Source of the DNA: an uncultured Chlorobiota bacterium
GTDB taxonomy: Bacteria > Bacteroidota > Bacteroidia > Bacteroidales > JAADGE01
Reading direction: 5' to 3'
Length of the DNA: 32,010 nucleotides
Assembly: GCA_947311445.1 (NCBI GenBank)
Contig: CAMZKV010000029.1
Coordinates: 1-32,010 of the forward strand
Shown one piece after another: positions 1-8,217 of this stretch; position 1 is the stretch's first letter, and each line of letters opens with the position of its first letter. The translations under genes were made by a program, and so were the position numbers. The notes under the pieces were generated by a model. The model saw only the letters and a program-made list of their open reading frames with translations. It ran no database searches and was not told the origin of the DNA.

Positions 1-1022
1 GCAAGTCCGGTTTTTTTAGCAACAATTTGACTGAATTTATTGAAAATTAAGTCAATTTTATCTTTTTTTATTCCAATTCCGTAATCAATAACTTTTACAA
101 TTATACTTTCAGTATTCTTTTCACTAATTTCAAAATCTAAAATTATGCTTCCATTATTGGAACTGTACTTTATTGAATTTGATAATAAATTAACAATAAC
201 TCGTCTTATAATGTCTTGGTCAATATTAACAAATAAGTCTTCATGTAGCAAGTTTTTAATTTTAATGTTTTTATGCTCAGCGAATAGTTCTATTTGTTTA
301 ATTGCACTTTCTGATACTTTTTTTAATGAGTATTTATTTTTATTTAAAGGTAAAACCATTCCTTCATATTTTTTAACATCAAGAATGTTTTCAACCATTG
401 TTAAAATTTCCTTGGCAAAATAAACAACCTCTTTGTTTTCGGATATATCAATGATGTTACTTATAGGGTTTTTTAAATCATGAACAATCATATTTGTTAG
501 GCCTTCATGTAATCTGTCTTCTTCTCTTAGCGAACGATTAAGTACAAGAAGCTCTAATGCTTTTGTTGTTATTTTATCATTTTGCAAAGCAATCTCTTCT
601 TTTTGTGTTGCAATTTCATGATTTTTTGTTGCCAATAAGTTGTTGATATGTTTTAGTTTATTTCGGCTGTAAAACAAAAATATTGTTAAAACAATTAATA
701 AAAATAGTAAGACCCCTAATGCTTGGTAAGTTTTCTTTTTGTTCAGTCTTAGAGTTTTAATTTCTTTAAAATCATCAACTAATATTATCGTATTTTTAAA
801 ATCAATAGGGTAGTACCCTTTATTTTCATAATACTCATATATTGCAATAGATGCCTTCTTTAATCTTTCAAAATTAGTATCATTTTGAGCCAAAATAATA
901 TCACTTTTCAGTTTTATCAAAACAGAATCTTGCTGTAAATAATTAAATTTATTTTGAGATACAGAAACTGTAGAAAAAAAAATTAAAAATGTTAATATGT
1001 AGAATTTAAATATTTTATACAT
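1..1022 (-). CDS. Membrane histidine kinase (3' end beyond window)
   Basis: This open frame starts at the ATG on the minus strand at 1022-1020 and runs without a stop for 340 codons off the left edge, so the C-terminus is missing. A hydrophobic signal-like N-terminus (residues 1-22) is followed by a short ~80-residue extracytoplasmic part, a transmembrane helix (about 105-125) and a coiled coil. The HisKA phosphoacceptor motif HDLKNP has its His at residue 181. The HATPase part shows an N box (NLLSNSIKYSS), a G1 box (DYGIGI) and an F box (FNKFSQ). The G2 box would lie outside. It is a sensor kinase that probably phosphorylates itself and then a receiver protein; the signal and partner are not visible. 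It resembles Bacteroidota kinases with TPR sensors, but its sensor part is too short for a full TPR array. Kinase identity is secure, the specific role unknown. Confidence 0.88.
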   Translation of the reverse strand, partial: MYKIFKFYILTFLIFFSTVSVSQNKFNYLQQDSVLIKLKSDIILAQNDTNFERLKKASIAIYEYYENKGYYPIDFKNTIILVDDFKEIKTLRLNKKKTYQALGVLLFLLIVLTIFLFYSRNKLKHINNLLATKNHEIATQKEEIALQNDKITTKALELLVLNRSLREEDRLHEGLTNMIVHDLKNPISNIIDISENKEVVYFAKEILTMVENILDVKKYEGMVLPLNKNKYSLKKVSESAIKQIELFAEHKNIKIKNLLHEDLFVNIDQDIIRRVIVNLLSNSIKYSSNNGSIILDFEISEKNTESIIVKVIDYGIGIKKDKIDLIFNKFSQIVAKKTGL

Positions 1023-1045
1023 TTAAATATATAGTTATCTTTTTA

Positions 1046-1053
1046 CAAATATA
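1046..1053 (-). promoter_or_regulatory. Candidate Bacteroidota -7 promoter box for the kinase gene
   Basis: Read on the minus strand this is TATATTTG, an exact match to the Bacteroidota -7 consensus TAnnTTTG, 23 nt before the kinase ATG. No convincing -33 TTG was found. A 15-bp palindrome lies further upstream at 1096-1110. Confidence 0.45.
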
Positions 1054-1095
1054 AAAAAGATATTCTAATATTTAAAACGAAAATGTGTTTTAATT

Positions 1096-1110
1096 TTCTG
1101 AATTTCAGAA
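1096..1110. repeat. 15-bp perfect palindrome (possible operator)
   Basis: TTCTGAA-T-TTCAGAA is a perfect 7+1+7 inverted repeat. It lies about 43 bp upstream of the -7 box of the kinase gene and in the 238-bp gene-free gap before tdk. Position and symmetry would suit a dimeric regulator, but only one copy is present and nothing identifies a protein. Confidence 0.3.
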
Positions 1111-1260
1111 GATTGCTTACTTAAAATTCATTTTCAACTTAGGAATGAATTTTTTTTTAAGAGAGTTTTAGCTTCTAAAAAAAATGAGTTTAATTTTTAG
1201 AATTTGTAAATTGTTAGTATGCAAAGAATTAGAAAAACTTATGACTAAGGCAAAATTGTA

Positions 1261-1839
1261 TTAAGTAATTTTTTTATTAATTGCTTTATTATAACATTTC
1301 CTGCAAAGCGGTTCATAAATATCTTTTTCTCCAAGGAGAAATTGTTTATCACTATCGGATAAACGATGAGAATATTGTGCCAGATTTCCGCATCGCATAC
1401 AAATAGCATGAACTTTTGAAATGTATTCTGCAATAGCAAAAAGACGAGGTATAGGTCCAAAAGGTTTTCCTGCAAAATCCATATCTAAACCAGCAACAAT
1501 AACTCTTATTCCTTTGTCTGCCAGCCTGTTGCATACTTCTACAAGAATTTCACTGAAAAATTGAGCTTCATCAATTCCTATAACTTCATATCCGTTTGCA
1601 AGTTGTAAAATATCTTCGGCTTTATCAACAGGTTTGGAATCTATTGAATTAGAGTTATGAGAAACAACTTTATCAGAAGAATATCTTGTGTCAACCTTTG
1701 GTTTAAAAATAATTGTTTTTTGCTGAGCAATTTTTGCTCTTTTCATTCGCCTTATAAGTTCTTCTGTTTTGCCCGAAAACATTGAACCTGCAATAACCTC
1801 AATCCAACCTTGAGTTCTTACTTTTTCTTCTAAAAACAT
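1261..1839 (-). CDS. tdk: Thymidine kinase (type II)
   Basis: ATP-dependent phosphorylation of thymidine to dTMP in the cytoplasmic pyrimidine salvage pathway. The 192-residue protein has the usual length for the bacterial tetrameric type II family. It shows the P-loop GSMFSGKT (residues 18-25), the DEAQFF motif (90-95) whose Glu91 is the expected catalytic base, and the lasso-domain zinc cysteines C147, C150, C179 and C182. The start is preceded by AAAGGGA, an unusually good Shine-Dalgarno-like stretch for this window. It is divergent from the M28 peptidase gene across 46 bp. No truncation or unusual residue is seen. Confidence 0.96.
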   Translation of the reverse strand: MFLEEKVRTQGWIEVIAGSMFSGKTEELIRRMKRAKIAQQKTIIFKPKVDTRYSSDKVVSHNSNSIDSKPVDKAEDILQLANGYEVIGIDEAQFFSEILVEVCNRLADKGIRVIVAGLDMDFAGKPFGPIPRLFAIAEYISKVHAICMRCGNLAQYSHRLSDSDKQFLLGEKDIYEPLCRKCYNKAINKKIT

Positions 1840-1860
1840 AATATCCCTTTAAATTTTTCT

Positions 1861-1868
1861 TAACTTTG
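1861..1868 (+). promoter_or_regulatory. Candidate -7 box for the M28 peptidase gene
   Basis: TAACTTTG matches TAnnTTTG exactly, 17 nt before the ATG at 1886. It adjoins the oppositely directed box at 1870-1877, so polymerase could hardly occupy both at once. No clear -33 element. Confidence 0.5.
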
Positions 1869-1869
1869 A

Positions 1870-1877
1870 CAAAAATA
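1870..1877 (-). promoter_or_regulatory. Candidate -7 box for tdk
   Basis: On the minus strand this reads TATTTTTG, an exact TAnnTTTG match, 30 nt upstream of the tdk ATG. One base separates it from the rightward box at 1861-1868. Confidence 0.5.
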
Positions 1878-1885
1878 TTGAAATT

Positions 1886-3157
1886 ATGAAGTTGTTTTTA
1901 GTTTTATCATTATTCTTTTTATTAAGTTTTCAACAAATATTAGCGCAGGATATTAATTATGCCGAAAATATTTTGAAAGAAATTTGCTCAAAAGATTATC
2001 ACGGAAGGGGATATGGATTGGGAGCCGACAAAAAAACAGCAGAGTTTATTGCGTTTCAACTAAAAAAAAACGGACTTAAAAAGTTTTCAAAAACCTATTT
2101 TCAATATTATAAATTAAACACAAATACTTTTTGCAATAAAAACAGTGTAATTTTGAATAAAGATACTCTTGTTGCAGGTGTTGATTTTTTAATTTCTGCA
2201 AGTTCACCTTCAATTATAGGAAGTTTTAATGTTATTGAACTTAAAAAAGACATCATTTCCGACAGTTTAAAATTTGAAAAGTTTATTAGGCAAGATTTTT
2301 CAAAATATGTGTTACTAGTTGACACTCTTGGTGTTAACAATAAAAATTTTAAAGATGCTTACTATTACATTACTGAAAGAAATGTTTTGAAAGCAAAAGC
2401 AATCATTAAAATTGAAGATGGAAATTTAACTTTTGTCCCTTCGCAAGTTCAAAAAGTTTTTCCTTTAATTATTTTGAAAAGAGATGCCTATAAGCAAAAA
2501 GCAAAAGAAATAAGTTTTGATATTGAAGCAAAATTTTTGAAAGATTATAAAACTCAAAATATAATCGCTTACATTAAAGGCAAAACAGATACAAACATAG
2601 TCTTATCTGCTCATTATGACCATATTGGGCATATGGGAGCAAATACTTATTTTCCCGGAGCAAATGATAATGGAAGTGGAGTTTCATTAGTTCTAAGTTT
2701 GGCAAAATACTTTTCGGAAAGAAAAGAAAAACCCGAATATAACATTGTTTTTATGTTTTTTAGTGGTGAAGAACTAGGATTGCTCGGGTCTAAATATTAT
2801 ACTGAAAACCCTCTTTTTCCAATGAGTAAAATTAAATTTCTAATAAATTTAGATATGGTTGGAAGCGGAGATAAAGGAATTAAAGTTGTAAATGGTTCAG
2901 TTTTTAAAAATGAATTTGAAAAACTTTCAGAAATAAATAAATACAACCATTATATGCCTACTGTAAGAATAAGAGGTGTAGCTGCAAATAGCGACCATTA
3001 TTTTTTTTATGACAAAGGAGTGAAATCCTTTTTTATTTATACTTTGGGAGAATATAAAGAATACCACAATATAAACGATAAGCCTGAGAACTTATTGCCG
3101 TTCAAGAAATTAAAAGATTTAGGCTTGTTGATTATTGATTTTATAAACTCATTTTAA
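1886..3157 (+). CDS. Exported M28-family zinc peptidase
   Basis: A probable periplasmic or surface aminopeptidase of the M28 family, which uses two zinc ions to remove N-terminal residues from peptides. Residues 1-20 are a signal peptide ending near ILAQ. After a ~200-residue N-terminal region the catalytic domain shows the family ligands in order: SAHYDHIG (His243), GANDNGSG (Asp261), GEELGLLGS (Glu295/Glu296), LDMVG (Asp near 327) and a late His in NSDHYFF (near 371). The length (423 residues) is usual for Bacteroidota M28 enzymes. There is no type IX secretion C-terminal domain, so periplasmic location is more likely than the surface. Substrate is not predictable. The gene has its own promoter and is monocistronic or read into the nitroreductase gene 66 bp downstream. 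Confidence 0.9.
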   Translation: MKLFLVLSLFFLLSFQQILAQDINYAENILKEICSKDYHGRGYGLGADKKTAEFIAFQLKKNGLKKFSKTYFQYYKLNTNTFCNKNSVILNKDTLVAGVDFLISASSPSIIGSFNVIELKKDIISDSLKFEKFIRQDFSKYVLLVDTLGVNNKNFKDAYYYITERNVLKAKAIIKIEDGNLTFVPSQVQKVFPLIILKRDAYKQKAKEISFDIEAKFLKDYKTQNIIAYIKGKTDTNIVLSAHYDHIGHMGANTYFPGANDNGSGVSLVLSLAKYFSERKEKPEYNIVFMFFSGEELGLLGSKYYTENPLFPMSKIKFLINLDMVGSGDKGIKVVNGSVFKNEFEKLSEINKYNHYMPTVRIRGVAANSDHYFFYDKGVKSFFIYTLGEYKEYHNINDKPENLLPFKKLKDLGLLIIDFINSF

Positions 3158-3194
3158 AAGAATAAGATAGGAATGTAGATATACTAAACCTTTA

Positions 3195-3209
3195 AGATTT
3201 AGCAAATCT
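3195..3209. repeat. Short inverted repeat before the nitroreductase gene
   Basis: AGATTT-AGC-AAATCT is a perfect 6-bp inverted repeat with a 3-nt centre, 14 bp before the nitroreductase ATG. It could be an operator or leader hairpin; in such AT-rich DNA it may also be chance. Confidence 0.25.
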
Positions 3210-3223
3210 CAAAAACGTACACA

Positions 3224-3823
3224 ATGTTAAAAGAACTAGTAAGCAAGAACAGAACATACCGCCGTTTTTATGAAGAAATAATAATACCTGAAAAAGATTT
3301 ATTATCACTCATTGAACTTGCACGTTTATCAGCTTCGCCAAGAAATAGGCAATCATTAAAGTTTTTTTTTTCCAATAAGGAAGATACAAACAAAAAAATA
3401 TTTGAAACTTTAAGTTGGGCACGAGCTTTGCCAAATTGGAAGCAACCAAAAAAAGGAGAAAGACCTTCGGCATACATTATTGTTTTGGGAGATAATTCAA
3501 TACTCCCAAAGGTTGAAAAATCATACCATGAAGTTGCAAGCGGAATTGCAGCCCAATCCATAATGCTTGGAGCAACAGAAAAAGGTTTTGGAGGATGTAT
3601 AATTGCTGCAATAAAAAGGCAACAGCTTAAGAATTATCTTCAATTATCGGAATATATTGACATATTGCTTGTTCTTGCAATGGGAAAACCAAAAGAAAAT
3701 GTAATTATTTCAGAAATGCCGAAAAACGGGAATTATAATTACTGGAGGGATGAAAAACAAAATCATTATGTTCCAAAAAGAAATTTGGAAGATATTGTTT
3801 TGAAAAAGAATTACCTAGAATAA
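3224..3823 (+). CDS. Nitroreductase-family flavoprotein
   Basis: A predicted FMN-dependent NAD(P)H oxidoreductase of the nitroreductase family, cytoplasmic, 199 residues. Visible family features are the N-terminal RTYRRF stretch (residues 10-15, equivalent to the usual R-S-x-R-x-F phosphate-binding start), LARLSASPRNRQSLKFF (about 33-49), the central GIAAQSIMLGATEKGFGGC helix region (about 107-125) and the terminal conserved AMGKPKE. No dedicated partner is adjacent; D-Ala-D-Ala ligase follows after 57 bp. The physiological substrate cannot be inferred. Confidence 0.88.
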   Translation: MLKELVSKNRTYRRFYEEIIIPEKDLLSLIELARLSASPRNRQSLKFFFSNKEDTNKKIFETLSWARALPNWKQPKKGERPSAYIIVLGDNSILPKVEKSYHEVASGIAAQSIMLGATEKGFGGCIIAAIKRQQLKNYLQLSEYIDILLVLAMGKPKENVIISEMPKNGNYNYWRDEKQNHYVPKRNLEDIVLKKNYLE

Positions 3824-3880
3824 GGCAAAAACTTAAATTTTAGATTTTTTTTTTAATTTGTGAACTTTTAATTTATAAAA

Positions 3881-4864
3881 ATGAACAAAAAAAATATTGT
3901 AGTACTTGCAGGAGGAAACTCATCTGAATTTTTTATTTCTTTAAAATCAGCAGAAACCATTGCTAATGAACTAGATAAAGAACGGTATAATGTTTATACT
4001 GTGCAAATAAAAGGGAATGAGTGGACTTTAATTAATGACTTAAACTGTGGACTTATAATCCATAAAAACGATTTTAGTTTTACAGACAGAGGACAAAAAG
4101 AAAAATTTGACCTTATCATTTCGGCAATTCACGGAACACCGGGAGAAGACGGTTTGCTACAGGCATATTTTGATATGATTGGACTTCCATACATTGGAAG
4201 CGGAGTTTTAGCATCATCTTTAACTTTTAGCAAATTTTATTGCAATACTTTTTTGAATAATTTTGATATTGTAAACATTGCAAAATCTGCACTAATAAGA
4301 AAAGGTACAGAGGCAAATGCCGATGAAATTATTGACCAACTTGGCTTACCATGCTTTGTGAAACCAAATGCAGGAGGTTCTAGTTTTGGAATAACGAAGG
4401 TTAAGAAAAAAGAAGATTTGTTACCTGCAATAGATGAAGCTTTTAAAGAAAGCGATGAAGTTATTATTGAAGAATTTATTGAAGGCGACGAAATACAGTG
4501 TGGAATTTTCAAAACAAAAGAAAATGAATATGTTTTACCTTTGGTTGAAATTGTTTCTGAAACAGAATTTTTCGATTATAAAGCAAAATACGAAAACTTA
4601 TCAGAAGAAATTATACCAGCAAGAATATCGGAAGAACTTACAAAAAACTGCCAAAATATAACTTCCGAACTCTATGATGTTTTAAACTGCAAAGGAATTG
4701 TTAGAATGGATTTCATTTTAAAAGATGGAGAATTTTGGTTTCTTGAGGCAAATACAATACCTGGTATGACTGCCGAAAGTCTTGTACCTCAGATGATACA
4801 GAAGGCAGCTATGTCAATTAAGCAGGTTTTTAATTTATTGATTGATGATGTCTTGAGTAAATAA
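3881..4864 (+). CDS. ddl: D-alanine--D-alanine ligase
   Basis: An ATP-grasp enzyme that joins two D-alanines for the peptidoglycan stem peptide in the cytoplasm. The 327-residue length is typical. Landmarks are the N-terminal LAGGNSSE loop, the HGTPGEDGLLQ motif (about 86-96), LPYIGSGVLASSL (about 105-117), the ATP-grasp CFVKPNAGGSSFGITKV segment (about 159-175), and the C-terminal metal-binding FWFLEANTIPGMT stretch (about 286-298). The expected Glu and Asn of the metal site are present. It is preceded by an 11-T run with no exact -7 box and is 35 bp upstream of the broken hybrid kinase. Confidence 0.95.
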   Translation: MNKKNIVVLAGGNSSEFFISLKSAETIANELDKERYNVYTVQIKGNEWTLINDLNCGLIIHKNDFSFTDRGQKEKFDLIISAIHGTPGEDGLLQAYFDMIGLPYIGSGVLASSLTFSKFYCNTFLNNFDIVNIAKSALIRKGTEANADEIIDQLGLPCFVKPNAGGSSFGITKVKKKEDLLPAIDEAFKESDEVIIEEFIEGDEIQCGIFKTKENEYVLPLVEIVSETEFFDYKAKYENLSEEIIPARISEELTKNCQNITSELYDVLNCKGIVRMDFILKDGEFWFLEANTIPGMTAESLVPQMIQKAAMSIKQVFNLLIDDVLSK

Positions 4865-4866
4865 AC

Positions 4867-4874
4867 TAAATTTG
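4867..4874 (+). promoter_or_regulatory. Candidate -7 box for the hybrid kinase pseudogene
   Basis: TAAATTTG is an exact TAnnTTTG match, just after the ddl stop and 25 nt before the ATG at 4900. A TTG at 4842-4844 lies 22 nt upstream, slightly longer than the usual 19-21. The promoter seems intact although the gene is interrupted. Confidence 0.45.
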
Positions 4875-4899
4875 TATTTATAATATTAAGAATAAAAAA

Positions 4900-7800
4900 A
4901 TGGTAGTAAAAAAATACTTACTGATTTTAATTTTTTTTAGCCTTTCAATATTTCAAACCTATGGGCAAGTAAATATTGATAGTTTAGAAAATTTATTAAC
5001 TGATAGCAACTATTATGATTATGATGAAACATTATTTTTGATTGTTAAATATTATGAAAATAATAATTTAGAGAAAGTATTAAATTATTCCAAACAAAGG
5101 ATTAAACATTATAAACAAACTAATAATATTCAAAAACTTAAAAGAGCTTATTATGTGGGAGCTAACATATACTCAAAAATAGGACTATACTCCTTTGCAT
5201 TAAAAAATTACTATAAAATTCTAGAACTGAAAATAGAAAATGACTTAACTCATGTTTCATGGACATATATAGGGATAGGAAATCTTTACTATGCTCAAAA
5301 TAATTTAAATGAAGCAATTTCTTCTTATTAATATGCTCTTGAAAATGCAAAAAATTTTGAAAACAAGGATTCTATTAAGATAGAGTTAGTAAAATCGGTA
5401 GCATTCAATAATATAGGCATGTGTTTGGAAAGACAAGAAAATTATGAAAAAGCCTTAGAATATTATTTAAAGGCTTATAAAATCAGACAAAAAGTTAACT
5501 CAAATTATGATCTTTCACATTCTGCATTACTAATAGGGGATCTTTATAATAGGAAGGCTAAAATTGACAGTGCATTTTTTTATTACGATAAAGGAATAGA
5601 ATATGCAAAAAAATCAACATAAAAAGAATTTGGAATAAAGATACATTTAAATAAGGCTGAATATTTTAGCGAAAAAAATCAATTTAAAAAAGCAATATCT
5701 GAATGTGAAAAAGCAAAAAAAACAGCTCAACTTGAGAACCAAGAATTGTTACAATTTCTAATTTATAAAACCTATTACACAGTTTTCTTTAATGATAAGC
5801 AATATAAAAGAGCATTAGAATTTGCTCAAAAATGTAAAAAATCTGCAAATGAGTTTAATAGTAATATTTATTTATTAGAGGCATTAAAAATATTGATGCA
5901 AATACATGAAAAACTTAATGATTTTGAAAATGCAAATAAATATCTAAAAGAAATTGACATTATAAAAGATAAAATAAGAAAACAAGATACAGAAAATATA
6001 TATTTAAAGTATCAAATAGAAAAAAATGAAAACGACCAAAAACTTCTTAAGGAAAACATTGCAAACCTAAGAGCAAAAAATAAAATACAAATATATTTAA
6101 TTACTTCATTGTCAGTACTATTTTTGTTTTTAGTATTTTTCTTTTTTTTAATTAGAAATAAAATAAAAAATGAAAGACAAATTAAAAATAAACTTTTTAT
6201 TCAGAATAAAGGATTAACTGAATTGAGCAAGAAATTAGAAATAAAGAATGCAAATTTAGATTCACTAAACCAAAGAAATTTTGCAGCAAGTTTAAAAATT
6301 GAACAACAAAACATGGAAGTTGAATGGCAAAATGATGAAATAATTAAAATAAATAAAGAGCTTATTGAAAGAGAAAAAGAAAATAAAAAAACTATTAAAC
6401 TTTTAGAAGAAAGTGAAGCAAATCTTAAGACTTTATTTGAGAAGTCCCCATTAGGTATTTTTACAACAACTACAGATGGAAGCATAACTGAGGTTAATAA
6501 TACTACGCTCAAATTATTAGGCTTGCCACCGGAAGAAGCGACAAAACAAATTAATGTATTGAAATATAAACCCCTTGCGGATACCGGTTATAATAAACAT
6601 TTTATGAATGTTTTAAAAACAGGAAAATCGTTAAAAATCGAAGTAAGATATAAACCAAATTTGGGGCAAAACGTTTATTTCTCAAATTATATTGTTCCTT
6701 TAAAAAATAAAATAGGAGAAATTTATAAAATTTATAACATTTTAGAAGATATAACTGAGCAGAAAAGAAATGAACAAAAAATAATTTCTCAAAAAGAAAA
6801 GTTTGAATTACTTGCTTAAGAATATAGAATACAAAGTGAAGAATATTCAGCATTAAGTGAGGAATATTTATCCCAAAATGAAGACCTTTTGGAACTAAAA
6901 AATGAAGCCGTAAAAGCCAATCAATTAAAAAGTGCATTTTTGGCAAATATGAGTCATGAAATTCGTACTCCCATGAATGCAATTATTGGGTTCTCTAGTA
7001 TATTGTCGGAAAAAATACGAGACAAAAAACACCTTTCCTATATAAAACATATAAAACATATAAAACAAAGTAGTGATAATCTTTTACAACTAATAAATGA
7101 CATTTTAGACCTCTCAAAAATAGAAGCGGGATATCTAGAAATTCAAAAAAGTCATAGTAGTTTTTATGATATTTTAGATGAGGTATCAATAATATTTTCA
7201 GAAAAATTTAGACAAAAGCAGGTACAATTTAATGTCGATATACAAAATAACTTACCTAAAACATTCATTCTTGACAGTTTTAGGATTCTTCAGGTTATGA
7301 TTAACCTTGTTGGGAATGCAATTAAATTTACCGAAAAAGGCTCGGTAGATGTTGTTGTTAAAACAGAAAACTTGTCTAAAAATAATAAAACCACTGATAT
7401 TAAGATTGAAATTATTGATTCAGGAATAGGAATACCCAAAGATTATATTGTTGATATTTTTAAGAATTTCAGACAGGTTGAAGGGCAACTGGCAAAAAAA
7501 TATGGAGGAACAGGACTAGGGCTTTCTATTACAAAAAAACTCATCAACCTTATGAATGGGACAATTTCTGTAAAAAGTGAAGTGGGCAAAGGCTCTGTGT
7601 TTACTATTGTTTTGAAAAAAATTGCATTTATTGATAAAATAATAAAAAAAGAAAAATCAGATAATAGCATAAAATTATCACTTAAAGGTTTATCAATATT
7701 ACATGCCGATGATGTTGAAATGAATAGATTAGTCTTTTCATCCATGCTTGAAGACGAAGGTCTTAAAATAACTGAAGCTGAAAACGGAAAACAAGTGCTG

Positions 7801-8073
7801 GAAATTCTTAAAACACATATACCCGATATAATTTTAATGGACATACAAATGCCGGAGTTAGATGGGTATGAAACAGTAAAAATAATCAGAAAAAATAAAA
7901 AATTTGATACTATTCCAATAATTGCTTTAACCGCAAATGCAACAAAAGAAGAAATAGAAAAATATAAATCTGTTTTCGATGAATACCTGACAAAGCCAAT
8001 TAACAGAGAAGAATTTAAAAGTGCACTTGCCAAATATTTTAAAAGTCGCATTATACCTGTTAAAAAATCATAA
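4900..8073 (+). pseudogene. TPR-PAS-histidine kinase-receiver hybrid, three in-frame TAA stops
   Basis: A single reading frame of 1058 codons that would encode a hybrid sensor kinase, but it is cut by TAA at 5329-5331 (codon 144), 5620-5622 (241) and 6817-6819 (640). All four open segments are in the same frame, so there is no indel. Order: signal peptide (1-22), TPR region (about 30-360), transmembrane helix (about 405-425), coiled coil, PAS domain (about 510-630), coiled coil, HisKA (His codon 686 in [10 protein letters not shown]), HATPase (N box [10 protein letters not shown]1 DSGIGIP, G2 GTGLGLSI) and a receiver domain (phospho-Asp codon 981 in [11 protein letters not shown], Lys in LTKPI). 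All catalytic motifs survive. The stops sit in linker or helix positions where a neutral Gln, Lys or Glu would fit; Gln (CAA) to TAA is one transition each. The later segments have no good start of their own. A recently inactivated gene is most likely; readthrough or sequencing/assembly error are alternatives. Confidence 0.85.
7040..7066 (+). repeat. Three perfect copies of a 9-bp tandem repeat inside the HisKA domain
   Basis: The unit ATATAAAAC occurs three times head to tail and is translated in frame as repeated I-K-H. It falls in the segment joining the two HisKA helices, before [13 protein letters not shown]. Relative to the usual His-to-LL spacing of about 40-42 residues, this protein has three extra residues, equal to one repeat unit. 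Slippage would change length in steps of three residues without shifting the frame. Confidence 0.8.
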
Positions 8074-8187
8074 AACTTTGTTTTGTTTTGTTGATAGTAA
8101 GTTCTTTTATGTGTTTTTTTATTAAAAGGATTTTGACCAAGTCTGTTAGTTTAAACTGTTTTTACAGAGATATTTTAGAAATAGTAT

Positions 8188-8195
8188 TAACTTTG
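8188..8195 (+). promoter_or_regulatory. Candidate -7 box for the mqnC operon
   Basis: TAACTTTG is an exact TAnnTTTG match, 22 nt before the mqnC ATG. It is identical to the box before the M28 peptidase gene. No clear -33 element is visible. Confidence 0.5.
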
Positions 8196-8217
8196 TAAGT
8201 TCAAACAAAAAACAAAA

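Noticed and set aside
145-423. Rightward 92-codon open frame at the left edge
   Set aside because: It is antisense to the histidine kinase on the minus strand, whose HisKA and HATPase motifs are clear.
1123-1153. Hairpin AAAATTCATT / AATGAATTTT as the tdk terminator
   Set aside because: It is over 100 bp from the tdk stop, has only AT-rich pairing, and its T run is on the wrong side for a leftward transcript.
4900-8073. TAA reassigned to an amino acid in this organism
   Set aside because: Most other genes in the window end cleanly at TAA at the expected family length, so TAA is a true stop here.
6889-8073. C-terminal kinase-receiver segment as an independent gene
   Set aside because: The first ATG is at the HisKA phosphoacceptor motif itself, so a separate product would lack most of the dimerisation helix; it fits better as the end of the interrupted gene.
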